A model generated the notes under the pieces. That model worked only from the letters and a program-made list of their open reading frames with translations. It did not search any database and was not told the DNA's origin. Below, one piece after another: positions 50,987-59,662 of a stretch of DNA of 64,000 nucleotides. Origin of the DNA: Pseudomonas sp. FP2335 (GTDB lineage: Bacteria; Pseudomonadota; Gammaproteobacteria; Pseudomonadales; Pseudomonadaceae). Every line of letters starts with the position of its first letter. The first letter of the stretch is position 1. A program made the translations under genes and the position numbers. The stretch lies in the NCBI RefSeq assembly GCF_030687535.1, contig NZ_CP117437.1:3059501-3123500 (forward strand), written 5' to 3'.

Positions 50987-51874
50987 ATGACTCACATTCA
51001 GGTCAGAAAACAGCTAGGCACTCGCATGCGATACGCAGACCGAGATTGGTGGTACCAGTTTCAAACTCTACCAAAGTTTTGCGAAGAAAAAAAAACTTCT
51101 AGTCGTGCAAACAAATTAATGCAGCAATTTGCTTCGCTTACTAAAAACTGGAATGCCGACCTAAACTCTGAATGGACGGTACGAGCTTACTATTCGGCCA
51201 AAATGGTGTTGGCTGCTTCAGTGATGGCTCAAAGCTTAAGATATGCTGAAGAAAAAAACCTACGCGCAGTAACGTCTTATCTTAGTTACTATACCGTCAT
51301 GCACTCTCTTCGTGCAATCGCATTCAGTAGCCCAAACGTGATGTGGAATGATGGTGAGATCCTGTTTATGACTCACTCAAAAACAATTAATGTTGCGTGC
51401 GACGAAATCGCGAATTTCAATCGAGAGTTATCGGTAAGTGTAAAGGGGGCAGTTCTTCATCTCAAGGCATTTAGAGAGTTGATCTCATACAGAGCTCCAT
51501 CCAGCGGTGATAATTTTCCGAAACCAGACTTCGACATATACGAATATTCTCGTTTTTTTCTCGAAATCGCCCAACTGCAGTCAGAACTACTTGAAGCATC
51601 GATAGAGAAAAACGTAACAGAATCTTTCAAATTGCAAGAAGAAATAGTTTCAAAAGTCACTGATGTAGAAATGGAAAGCATACATTTCCACGATAAAGAG
51701 GACTGCTATCGGCTCGGGTATTTAGCTAGAAAACACCCAAGACCAACAAATATTCTCCATATGATGTCTGAAGGTCACGTAGAGGATTTCTTTGGTTCGT
51801 GGTGCGACGACGACTGTAAGCCTGGTTCTTTTGATCCAGATGAAGACTGGCAGATATTGTTCGACGTGCCGTAA
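50987..51874 (+). CDS. Hypothetical accessory protein, 295 aa, AT-rich
   Basis: A largely helical, aromatic-rich protein (WTVRAYYSAKMVLAASVMAQ, then AVTSYLSYYTVMHSLRAIAF). Clearly lower GC and more A-ending codons than neighbouring genes, indicating recent transfer from another background. It has a possible HEPN-like helical layout but no Rx4-6H motif was found. GAGG is 11 bases before the ATG. Function unknown; phage-encoded defence is one possibility. Confidence 0.6.
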   Translation: MTHIQVRKQLGTRMRYADRDWWYQFQTLPKFCEEKKTSSRANKLMQQFASLTKNWNADLNSEWTVRAYYSAKMVLAASVMAQSLRYAEEKNLRAVTSYLSYYTVMHSLRAIAFSSPNVMWNDGEILFMTHSKTINVACDEIANFNRELSVSVKGAVLHLKAFRELISYRAPSSGDNFPKPDFDIYEYSRFFLEIAQLQSELLEASIEKNVTESFKLQEEIVSKVTDVEMESIHFHDKEDCYRLGYLARKHPRPTNILHMMSEGHVEDFFGSWCDDDCKPGSFDPDEDWQILFDVP

Positions 51875-52016
51875 ATCCGCATGATCATTTCTCATCCTGA
51901 AAGTGGCGACTGTAACGCGAACCTGTCCGGGCATCCAGCATGGATGGAATACCAGTAACGCGTGATTGGGGGGCGGTAGTAGCCTCTGCCCGCTCAAATG
52001 CTGGCCAGGAGGCCCC

Positions 52017-52616
52017 ATGTCGTCCCTACTGTTCTACACGGATGAAAACGAAGCGATTGTGGCCACGGATACGCTTTTACATTATTCCGTCGATACGCCC
52101 CCAGGCTACGCGAGTAAAGCTATCGCCATCCCCCACATGCGCATGGTCATTGCAGCGACAGGCTCCGCCCTGCTTTTCAGCCGCTGGGTCGGCCTTGTGA
52201 ATAACCAAGGTTTTGCCCTCGATGTAGACGCGGTCGATACTCATGCGCCCCAAGAGCTTCAGGCCCTCTGGAGCGAATTGAATCGATATGCCCCCGCCCT
52301 CAAGGACCAATCTGCATCGATCTATCACTTCGGGATTTCCGACGACTCTGGAAAAATCCATGGATTCGCTTACCGTTCCGGGTCGGACTTTAAATCCGAG
52401 GCTTTAGATTATGGCCTTGGACTAAAGCCAGAGCTTATGGATAAAGCGGGGATAGACTGGAGCTCGTTCCCAGCGTGTGCACCCGAGATAATGCGTGCGC
52501 AATCGCTGCAGGAAGACGGAAAGACCAAAAATCGCGTCTACATCGGCGGCTCAGTGCATGTAACTCACCTTACAGAGAGCGGCTTCTCCATTTACTCCAT
52601 GGGCAAACTGGCTTGA
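52017..52616 (+). CDS. Phage accessory protein, possible Ntn-hydrolase/proteasome-like fold, 199 aa
   Basis: GGAGG ribosome site six bases before the ATG. The start SSLLFYTDENEAIVATDTLL, then SKAIAIPHMRMVIAATGSALLFSRW, follows the order of proteasome-like Ntn hydrolases (a self-directed strand, a short DT/LL loop, a lysine, then a Gly-Ser loop). No definite catalytic Thr/Ser/Cys at position 1 after processing could be named, so this is a hypothesis. The 3' end overlaps gene K by 25 bases in convergent orientation. Confidence 0.55.
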   Translation: MSSLLFYTDENEAIVATDTLLHYSVDTPPGYASKAIAIPHMRMVIAATGSALLFSRWVGLVNNQGFALDVDAVDTHAPQELQALWSELNRYAPALKDQSASIYHFGISDDSGKIHGFAYRSGSDFKSEALDYGLGLKPELMDKAGIDWSSFPACAPEIMRAQSLQEDGKTKNRVYIGGSVHVTHLTESGFSIYSMGKLA

Positions 52617-53365
52617 GCATCTTTGTGCCTGAGGATCAGGCGAGTTCGGTCGTGCCAGGGCCCACCGTAGACGATGATCTCGGACGGCCTGCCGTAAAGG
52701 TGGTGCAGTAGAAAAGGCCCTGGGCCGAACGTGCCCGACTCTTCGCCAGGTAGCGCCGGATCAGTGCCCAGATAAATCCCAGCATGATTCGGGTGAACCG
52801 TCCGGCCGACGTGCATGACGACAAGGTCGCCGCGCTGCGGCTGGTCAACCCGCACAAAGCCGGCGGCCTCGTAATGCTGTTCGTACAAGCTGGCGTTCTC
52901 CGCCCTCTCCCACCAGCCATCAGTGCGCTGGAAGGCTTCAAACTCCAGCCCCCACTCCCGCTGATACCAGTCAGCGCAAACCTGCCAGCAGTCCCAGGCG
53001 CCATGCACAAACGGGCGCTTGAGCAGCGGCGTGCTGCCAGTTGGTGTGATCGTGCGCAGGTCGCCTTCGGGCCACGACAGGATATGCCAGGGCAAAGCCG
53101 TGGCCTCGCACATAGCCAGGTCGTGCGGCGACGGCCTGCTGGTCGCGTCCGGGTGCGAATGAACAATCCCGATCACCTCGCCCAGGTCTTCCGCCACAGC
53201 GTAGTCCTCTGGATCAAGCCGAAACTCTTCATTCGGTTCCGTGGCGATGTTTCGGCACGGGAAGTACTTCTGCGCTCGGCCGACGGCCAACAACAGGCCG
53301 CAGCACTCGCGCGGATAATCCGCCGCCGCGTGCGTCTGGATGGCCTCGACAATGTGCTTGCGCAT
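52592..53365 (-). CDS. Tail tip protein K, JAMM and NlpC/P60 domains
   Basis: A 257-aa protein with two hydrolase domains as in lambda K. The JAMM/MPN part holds E20 and H69, H71, D82 in VHSHPDATSRPSPHDLA; the NlpC/P60 part has C126 in WDCWQVC and H194 in NHAGIYLG. It cuts peptides during tail tip assembly or cell-wall entry. Start after CGGAGC, two bases past the L stop. It is the last tail gene before the accessory block. Confidence 0.9.
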   Translation of the reverse strand: MRKHIVEAIQTHAAADYPRECCGLLLAVGRAQKYFPCRNIATEPNEEFRLDPEDYAVAEDLGEVIGIVHSHPDATSRPSPHDLAMCEATALPWHILSWPEGDLRTITPTGSTPLLKRPFVHGAWDCWQVCADWYQREWGLEFEAFQRTDGWWERAENASLYEQHYEAAGFVRVDQPQRGDLVVMHVGRTVHPNHAGIYLGTDPALPGEESGTFGPGPFLLHHLYGRPSEIIVYGGPWHDRTRLILRHKDAQASLPME

Positions 53366-53367
53366 GG

Positions 53368-54120
53368 TCAGCTCCGGGCAATGAGTGAAACGGCGGGGAA
53401 CCCACCGAAGGACAGTTCGTTGTTCTCGCCAAACCGCAACTTGCAGGAAGATAGGCAGCCCTTGCACTGGTCCTTCGAAGGATCATCCGTGGCGTTGTCC
53501 TCGTCATCGAACATCGCCGCACCGGTGTAACCGCAATCCGGTCCCCGGTAGCCATTGGTCATGGCCCAGTGGCAAAACGTCGTCATCTGCCGCCCTGGCA
53601 GCCCGTGGTTGTCGATCTCGCCCGGGGAAGACAGCTCCCAAACCACTGCCTCACCGTCCTCACTGGTCTTCTGGTCGATGAACCAAATTTCCAGTGCCTC
53701 CTGGGTCGGATCAGCCGTTGGGTTCCCCTCCGGAAAGTTCGCCGCATCAAGGTACTGGACCAGGGTCTCGCGAACCGTCAGCTTAAACTTGAGCATGTCC
53801 TCGAACGCCAGGCACAGCGCCGTGACTCGTCCGTTGACGTTGCCAGCGGCGAACGTCGGGCGTGAGGCGGTGCCGTCGCTGCTGGAGGAAATGCCCTCGA
53901 TCTGCACCGGCCAAGCCGCGTATTCCTCGCCCTGCCACCAGATGGACTTGGCGGGCAGATCCTCTTCCGAGTGTTCGTAGGCCAGCAGCTCTTCCGGCGT
54001 GTGCGGAATCGCGTGCCCGTGGAAGCGCAGATAGTCGGCGCCGTATTCGGTCCCGTCGATTTCAAACAGGCGAATCTCGCCGCCGGGCTCCAGTTTCTGG
54101 ATGTCCGTGATCAGTGCCAT
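53368..54120 (-). CDS. Minor tail protein L (iron-sulfur)
   Basis: A 250-aa protein with the lambda L pattern, including MALITDIQKLEPGGEIRLFE. The C-terminal domain has cysteines C183, C196, C219, C222 and C226 (FCHW, PDCGY, QCKGCLSSC); lambda L binds a [4Fe-4S] cluster through such cysteines. It forms part of the tail tip. Confidence 0.9.
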   Translation of the reverse strand: MALITDIQKLEPGGEIRLFEIDGTEYGADYLRFHGHAIPHTPEELLAYEHSEEDLPAKSIWWQGEEYAAWPVQIEGISSSSDGTASRPTFAAGNVNGRVTALCLAFEDMLKFKLTVRETLVQYLDAANFPEGNPTADPTQEALEIWFIDQKTSEDGEAVVWELSSPGEIDNHGLPGRQMTTFCHWAMTNGYRGPDCGYTGAAMFDDEDNATDDPSKDQCKGCLSSCKLRFGENNELSFGGFPAVSLIARS

Positions 54121-54131
54121 GGGCGGTTATC

Positions 54132-54470
54132 TCAGGGGTGAAAGGTTTGCTGAAAAGTGGCGTTGATGGCGTAGACCTGGCCGCCGCGGTGCACGGGTTT
54201 GTATCCGTTGCACTTATAGAGGCCAAGTTCCCCGAGGGGCGGCGTCCAGAGGAACGCCTTTGCCCCCTTGTGCCGATCAAGGAACGCCTTGATCAACATC
54301 ACCCGAGGCTTGGCGCCAGTGAAGACGAGCGGCCAGGACTGTGACTGGCTGTTGAGGCCATCCTCGACCGACTGCTCGTACCCGTCGCCGAACTGTTTGG
54401 TGCGGACGCGCTGGGCAACATCCCCTTCCGCGCCCTTCTCCGTCTCCCAGATGAATCGTTCGATGGCCAT
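54132..54470 (-). CDS. Minor tail protein M
   Basis: A 112-aa protein beginning MAIERFIWETEKGAEGDVAQ, with VRTKQFGDGYEQSVEDGLN, typical of lambda M-like tail-tip proteins. The TGATG overlap with the tape measure stop couples their translation. Confidence 0.85.
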   Translation of the reverse strand: MAIERFIWETEKGAEGDVAQRVRTKQFGDGYEQSVEDGLNSQSQSWPLVFTGAKPRVMLIKAFLDRHKGAKAFLWTPPLGELGLYKCNGYKPVHRGGQVYAINATFQQTFHP

Positions 54471-57400
54471 CAGCGCCCCTTGATTGCTTTGTTGATGACG
54501 CCGCCCTGGCGCATGTCCTTGGTCCGCAGCTCCTGGTACTTCTGCTCGACGAACGTCGCCAGCTCTTTGCCGAACAGGTCGTAGCCAGGGTCGTCAGAAG
54601 AGGACGACGCGTTACCGTCGCCATCGATGTGCACCTCGACATTGATCTGTGTGCCACCGGCCCCGCCACCGCCCATGGCCATAACGCCAAGCTTGCCGCT
54701 GGAGGTTCGCGTGAGCGGCATGATTGCCTCTTCGCCCGCCTCACCCATGATGCCGGTCTTGCCGTTGGCCATACCGAACGCCGTGGGCTTGCTCACGACA
54801 GAGTTGGTGAAGGCACCGCCGTCGGCGAACATCTGCACGCCGCCCGACCAGGCACCGCCCATAGCTTGAGCGTACATCCCGGTGTAACCGGCTTGAGATG
54901 CTCCGAGGTTCGACGACGTAGCACCGGCAGACCCGGCCGCCATGCCATTGCCGCCGCCGGCAGCGCTGCCGCCCAAATAGCTCGCCGCTGCGCCGACCAG
55001 GCTGCCCAGCAATGCCGAACTGGCCTGGCGCGTGGCAATGCGTGCCATGTCCGCCAGGATCGACTTAGTGAAGTCAGCAAACGACAGCTTCCCGGTCATG
55101 GCGAAGTTGACGACCGCGTCCTCCATGGAACTGAAGGCGTTGCCGAACAACGACTTGGTCTGGCCGGCCACGTCCTGCGCCGAATCCAGGTAGTTCGCCC
55201 AGGCTGCCGTCGCACCGTTGGTCCAATCGCCCTGGGCATTCTCCACATCCGCATAGTTCTGCCGGATCTGGTCGGTGGCGGCCTTGTTCGCGTCTGCGAG
55301 GGCCTGCGACTTACGCTTGAACTCCTCCTCCGACATGTTGCGCGATGGATCCGACTTCTGGTTGGCCAACTCCAGCGACTGCTGAGCAAACCGGTCCTGC
55401 TGGCTGTTCAACTGCCCGTTGAGCGCGTTCTGGCGATCGCCCTGGCCAACGCCCAGGACGGCACGTTGCCCGGCCAACTCCAGAGCCCGCTGTTGCTGCC
55501 CCAGCGCCTGCACGTACGAACTGATCGCCCGCTCCTGCTTGGCGAGTCGCCCGGTCTCGTTGGTCGCCAACACTTCAAGCTGGCTGTCGGCATCCTTCTG
55601 CGCCTTGACCATCCCTGCACGTGCGTCGGCGATCTTCTGGTCCAACTGGATGCTTTGCGTGGCCGAGGTGGTCTTCTTGCCCTTGGCGGCCTCCAACGCG
55701 GCAATCTCGGACTCGTACGCGGCCGTTACCTGGTCACGTTCGTTGCCGATTAGGGCCTGGCGCCGCACCAGGTAGTCGGCCTCGGAGATCAATCCCGCCT
55801 TCTGCGCCGCTTCCAGTTCCTTCTGGTAGTTTTTGTAGTAGGCAGCGATGGCCGCCAGGTTGTTCTTGGCGTCGTTAAAGCCGGTCAGATCGACCTGACT
55901 GCCGGCGGCCTTCGGGTCTTTGTTCTTGTCTTGGAGGCCCTTCGACAGGGTGTCGTAAGCGCCGCCGGAGAACTTGGCACCATCGAAGCTGACACCATCA
56001 AGCAATGGTGATTTCTGCCCCGTTTTCTCAGCGTTTTCGTACAACGTTTTGAACTGAAGGTTGAGCTTGTCCTGCGCGGCCTTGCGCTTGTTCAGTGGGT
56101 TGATGTTGTCGAGCTGCGCGTCGAGCGCCTTCTGCGCCTCAATGGCCTTCTGATTGGCGTCAGTAGCCTCGCCAGTTGCAGCCGTCTGGGCGGTGCTTGC
56201 GGCGAGACGTAACTTAAGCCCCGCCAGCTTCTTTTCCAACGCTTCAGTCGAGTCGTCGTGTTCGCCGGTGCCCAGGCCAAGTGCGGTGTTGAGTGAGCTG
56301 AGCCCATTGGAGATTGCGCCGGCTACACCACCACCCTTCCGCGTATCCAGCACGCGCTGAGTGATCTCGATCTGCTTGGCCAGGTCGGGAAATATCTCCG
56401 ACCGAACCTCGGCATATGCGCCCTTGATGGCTGTCTTGATGTTGTCCCAGTCGCGTTCGACGTCAGATAGCGATTCGCGGTAGGACTTCAAGCGCGTCAG
56501 CGCAGCCTGGTTCAGATCCTCGCTGAGAACATCCAAAGCGCGTTGGCTTTCGCCCTGATCATCCAGCCCCTTGATCACCTGGTACTGCTCAAGAGTGAGC
56601 AATCCATACTGGCTGCTGATCTTTCCGGCGGCCTCCGTCGCAGTATCGCCTGCGTTGGCAAAGGACTTGGCCAACTCGCCCGCGCCCTGCCCCGTGACCT
56701 CGCTGACCGCCGCAGCAGCTTCAGCCAGATTGCGCATCTGCGTTCCGCTGGTGGCTGCGCCAGACGCAAGCGACACAACCGCCTCCCGCGCACCGGTCAA
56801 GTTCCCGGTAACGCGACCGGCACCGTCAGCCATGTCCTTCAGGCTGGCAATGGTCTGCCCGGCGCCGTTCGTGCCGCCATTGATTGCAGCGTTGAACTCG
56901 CGCGCCTGCTTCATCGCGTCGAAGTAGGCGTAGCCGAGCGAGCCAATCACAGCGACCAGCAGGCCGGCCGGAATCAGCATCCCGGCAAGGCTCTTCGCCG
57001 ACTCGCCGGCGCCGGCCCCCAGTTGTGCAATGGCCCGCGCCCCGCTGCCCAGATCGCCCGCCTGGATGGCGTTGACGAGCTGCATCACGTTTTCTTGCGC
57101 CTGGCGGGTGCCCAGTTTGAGCTTGTCGAACGCGCCTGCGGCTTCAGTCAGCCCAGCGCGATCCTTTCCGATCTTCGCCAGCGCCTCGTTGTAACGCTCG
57201 GCGTCAATCTGGCCGGTCTTATGCAGGTCGTTGAGCGCTTTCTCCTGAGCTTCCAGCTTCGCCAGCTTGGCGGTGACCGGATCAATCCCATTGACCGTGC
57301 GTTTCAGCGCCTCAATCTGACGATTTTCCGCCTCGATCAGTTTCTGTTTCTGGGCCAGCTCCTTCGCTTCGGCCTTCTCGATCTTGTCGTAGGCCTTGCC

Positions 57401-57817
57401 CAGTTGGTCCTGGTACTTCGCTTGTTCCTCGATCGTGACCAGGCCGCCTTTGCGAGCGCGCTCCAGCAAACCCTCGGCCTGCACCAGCGATTCAATGCTG
57501 TCGATGTTGCCCGTCATCGCCTTGTCGAGCTGGCTGATAACGCTGATTTCCGCTACTGCGCTGTCGGCCGCCTTGCGGCTCGCCCCGGCCTGCCGATCCC
57601 TGGCGACGGTGGATTTGTCGATGCTTTGAGCGACATCCGCTTCGGCCTGGGAAACCTTCTTGCCGGTGTTGGCCAAGCCTTCGCCGGTTTTGCCGAGGTC
57701 ATCGATGGCCTTCTGGGCACCTTCCGCCGAATCGACCAGCTTATCCAGATCGTCAGCAGCCTTTTCGGCCTGCGACGACTCAACCGCAATGCCCAGGGTG
57801 GCGAAGTTCGTGCTCAT
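54470..57817 (-). CDS. Tail tape measure protein
   Basis: A 1115-aa protein, mostly helical with Ala/Gln/Lys/Asp-rich repeats (for example LEAQEKALNDLHKTGQIDAE), a hydrophobic stretch (SLAGMLIPAGLLVAVIGSLG) near the middle-left and a Gly-rich C-terminal segment (GAAASYLGGSAAGGGNGMAA) followed by NAEVHIDGDGNAS-type beta sequence. At about 0.15 nm per residue the tail would be near 165 nm. Its start overlaps the T stop (ATGA). Confidence 0.92.
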   Translation of the reverse strand: MSTNFATLGIAVESSQAEKAADDLDKLVDSAEGAQKAIDDLGKTGEGLANTGKKVSQAEADVAQSIDKSTVARDRQAGASRKAADSAVAEISVISQLDKAMTGNIDSIESLVQAEGLLERARKGGLVTIEEQAKYQDQLGKAYDKIEKAEAKELAQKQKLIEAENRQIEALKRTVNGIDPVTAKLAKLEAQEKALNDLHKTGQIDAERYNEALAKIGKDRAGLTEAAGAFDKLKLGTRQAQENVMQLVNAIQAGDLGSGARAIAQLGAGAGESAKSLAGMLIPAGLLVAVIGSLGYAYFDAMKQAREFNAAINGGTNGAGQTIASLKDMADGAGRVTGNLTGAREAVVSLASGAATSGTQMRNLAEAAAAVSEVTGQGAGELAKSFANAGDTATEAAGKISSQYGLLTLEQYQVIKGLDDQGESQRALDVLSEDLNQAALTRLKSYRESLSDVERDWDNIKTAIKGAYAEVRSEIFPDLAKQIEITQRVLDTRKGGGVAGAISNGLSSLNTALGLGTGEHDDSTEALEKKLAGLKLRLAASTAQTAATGEATDANQKAIEAQKALDAQLDNINPLNKRKAAQDKLNLQFKTLYENAEKTGQKSPLLDGVSFDGAKFSGGAYDTLSKGLQDKNKDPKAAGSQVDLTGFNDAKNNLAAIAAYYKNYQKELEAAQKAGLISEADYLVRRQALIGNERDQVTAAYESEIAALEAAKGKKTTSATQSIQLDQKIADARAGMVKAQKDADSQLEVLATNETGRLAKQERAISSYVQALGQQQRALELAGQRAVLGVGQGDRQNALNGQLNSQQDRFAQQSLELANQKSDPSRNMSEEEFKRKSQALADANKAATDQIRQNYADVENAQGDWTNGATAAWANYLDSAQDVAGQTKSLFGNAFSSMEDAVVNFAMTGKLSFADFTKSILADMARIATRQASSALLGSLVGAAASYLGGSAAGGGNGMAAGSAGATSSNLGASQAGYTGMYAQAMGGAWSGGVQMFADGGAFTNSVVSKPTAFGMANGKTGIMGEAGEEAIMPLTRTSSGKLGVMAMGGGGAGGTQINVEVHIDGDGNASSSSDDPGYDLFGKELATFVEQKYQELRTKDMRQGGVINKAIKGR

Positions 57818-58083
57818 TTGGTTTCTCTCTGTTCCGCCATCACCTGCAGGGCTTCAGCCTCCATCCGCCGGAAGTCGCTGAAAAGGGTTTGTCGCTGGCT
57901 GATCGGCACGCCGCACATCCGAATCACGCCGGAAAGAACGCTGTAGTCCATGCCTGTTGCGCCGCACGCGCCTGTGCGCCACTGGGTGCTCATGGCCTCG
58001 AAGACCTTGAAGGCGTCCCAGTTGTCGGGCCAGATGCCGACTTCCTTGTCGGGTATGTCCTGCCGCGACAAACCGAAGGCCAT
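57814..58083 (-). CDS. Tail assembly chaperone T region (DUF1799), made as GT fusion by -1 frameshift
   Basis: An 89-codon frame (MAFGLSRQDIPDKEVGIWPD, then MSTQWRTGACGATGMDYSVL). The ATG has no ribosome site. The same frame is open upstream through the slip site at 58137-58143 inside the G gene, so the natural product is a G-T fusion of about 232 aa. DUF1799 proteins occupy the T position in many siphophages. Confidence 0.85.
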   Translation of the reverse strand: MAFGLSRQDIPDKEVGIWPDNWDAFKVFEAMSTQWRTGACGATGMDYSVLSGVIRMCGVPISQRQTLFSDFRRMEAEALQVMAEQRETK

Positions 58084-58130
58084 CAGGTCTGCATCTGACG
58101 GCCCGGGCTCATACAGCGCGCGGGAGGCGC

Positions 58131-58511
58131 TTAGGAGTTTCCCAGCCGGGCTTCGCTGAAGGCTTCGGCGTACGCGTTCAGCACCGCCTTGGGCGCCGAG
58201 TTGATCGAGTTGACGAGGATGCGCACGTTTTCAGGCGTGAACTTTTCCTCGATGTCCCAACCGACGACCACGTCCAACAACTGGTCGGCTTGCAAGGCGA
58301 TCTGAGCGGCCGTGAACGCCTTGAGGTCCATGTCACCGACCTGCTTGCTCAGCTCGTCGTGGCGCTCGTTCCAACCGGTGTAGAGCTCAGCAAGTGCGGT
58401 TCGGTCCAAGTACTTGAACTCGAACTCCACCTTTTCCGCGTTGTAGCCGGCGCGCTGGATCAACACCGTCGCCTTGAAGGTGGGCTTTTGGATCAGCTTG
58501 AACTTGGCCAT
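58131..58511 (-). CDS. Tail assembly chaperone G
   Basis: A 126-aa protein (MAKFKLIQKPTFKATVLIQR, then WNERHDELSKQVGDMDLKAF) in the G position between tail tube and tape measure. It coats the tape measure during tail assembly; a small fraction of ribosomes slip near its end to make GT. Confidence 0.87.
   Translation of the reverse strand: MAKFKLIQKPTFKATVLIQRAGYNAEKVEFEFKYLDRTALAELYTGWNERHDELSKQVGDMDLKAFTAAQIALQADQLLDVVVGWDIEEKFTPENVRILVNSINSAPKAVLNAYAEAFSEARLGNS
58137..58143 (-). promoter_or_regulatory. Programmed -1 frameshift slip site GGGAAAC
   Basis: On the minus strand the heptamer G GGA AAC sits at codons 123-125 of G, two codons before its stop. After slipping -1 the reading frame continues through LLSASRALYEPGPSDADL into the T frame without a stop. 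Lambda uses GGGAAAG at the same place. This is a directly visible arrangement, supported by a conserved mechanism. Confidence 0.88.
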
Positions 58512-58514
58512 GGG

Positions 58515-59171
58515 TTACACCGTGGCCGCGTAGCGAGTTGGTAGGCCAGTCAGGGCAACGCTGATAACACGGGTCATCAGGTTGTTACGCGACATGGTCG
58601 GCGTCGCGGTGATCGACACGTAACCGTTGTAGATAATGCTGCTACCACCCGGGAGGTTCAGGCGGAGCAAGCGAGGCTGCTTGTCGTCGTCCGCTGCCTC
58701 GCAGACAGCCACATAGGGCTTGGACGGATCGTCAGCGACGGTGTAAGTCAGCGTGATTGGGTTCTTGGTGGTCGGCATCTGGCGGTCGTTGTCGTCGGCC
58801 ACGAAGCCAAAGGTCAGGAACTGCTGATCACCACCGGCCGAGTTCATTTCGGTGACCTGCGAGATCTCGGTGAAGGCAGTCACCTCGCGGACAAAGCCGA
58901 TACCGGAGCCCGCTGGATACTGCTGAGTGTTGGTGGTGTTCACGCCTGCCAGGGCGAACGTGCCGCTGGCAATTACCCCCACACGGACACCGCGACCGTC
59001 GAGGCGAGTCCAACCGGAATTGACGGCGATTACATCGCCCTCGGCCAGGCCATGGGCTGCAGCAGTTGCGATTGCCGGATTGGCATTGGTCAGCGCAGTG
59101 AACGGGATTTCAACGCCGTAGGTCGATGCAATCTCAAGGGTGGCGCCGTTGGGCATTTGGATGCCGGCCAT
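58515..59171 (-). CDS. Major tail tube protein
   Basis: A 218-aa protein (MAGIQMPNGATLEIASTYGV, then TEISQVTEMNSAGGDQQFLT) of the lambda V/siphophage tail-tube type, forming the rings of the tail tube. Chosen ATG follows AGAGGA; a longer frame upstream lacks support. Confidence 0.85.
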   Translation of the reverse strand: MAGIQMPNGATLEIASTYGVEIPFTALTNANPAIATAAAHGLAEGDVIAVNSGWTRLDGRGVRVGVIASGTFALAGVNTTNTQQYPAGSGIGFVREVTAFTEISQVTEMNSAGGDQQFLTFGFVADDNDRQMPTTKNPITLTYTVADDPSKPYVAVCEAADDDKQPRLLRLNLPGGSSIIYNGYVSITATPTMSRNNLMTRVISVALTGLPTRYAATV

Positions 59172-59198
59172 GGGTGTTTCCTCTTTCCAGAAATGACA

Positions 59199-59220
59199 AA
59201 ACCCGCACAGAGGCGGGTTT
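59199..59220 (-). terminator. CCCGC-stem hairpin before the tail tube gene
   Basis: AAACCCGC-ACAGAG-GCGGGTTT, an 8-bp perfect stem between tail terminator and tail tube genes. Confidence 0.6.
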
Positions 59221-59242
59221 CGGGGGTTGCCCAACGGGCGGA

Positions 59243-59662
59243 TTAGAACGTGTCAGCTCGATACTGAAACGACAGAGGCAAGGTACTCGTAGTCTCGCCT
59301 TGGATGGGTGCGGCCGTGGCCATGGGAGAGCGGACGTAAACCGTGAAGTCAGCTTTCGTCAGCGGCAGGTTGTTCGGGTACAACTGAGCGACCTCTTCGG
59401 CAATCGCGCCGGCGGTGCCAGTGCCCGAACCGGCCGCTGTGACCACGCTGACCTGAAATACGCCCCGATAGGAGACGTGTTTGCCGGCCAGGTCCTCGCT
59501 ATCACTATTGCCGGGCATCAGGTACGCCCTCAGGTAGGTAGCCCCGCCAGTCGGCGGCGTGAAGGTCGAGCCCTCATATGCGATCACCAGCTTGGGTACA
59601 CGCGCATCAGCCCAGGCCTTCAAGCGCGCTTCGAACAGACTTCGGATAATCCGGTCGCTCAT
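59243..59662 (-). CDS. Tail terminator-like protein (U position)
   Basis: A 139-aa protein (MSDRIIRSLFEARLKAWADA, then TYLRAYLMPGNSDSEDLAGK and SYRGVFQVSVV) in the pattern of DUF4128/tail-terminator proteins that cap the tail tube. Overlaps the previous stop (ATGA). Confidence 0.8.
   Translation of the reverse strand: MSDRIIRSLFEARLKAWADARVPKLVIAYEGSTFTPPTGGATYLRAYLMPGNSDSEDLAGKHVSYRGVFQVSVVTAAGSGTGTAGAIAEEVAQLYPNNLPLTKADFTVYVRSPMATAAPIQGETTSTLPLSFQYRADTF

Noticed and set aside
56543..57946. 467-aa plus-strand open frame opposite the tape measure gene
   Set aside because: Shadow caused by GC-rich third positions of the tape measure gene; no recognisable protein pattern.
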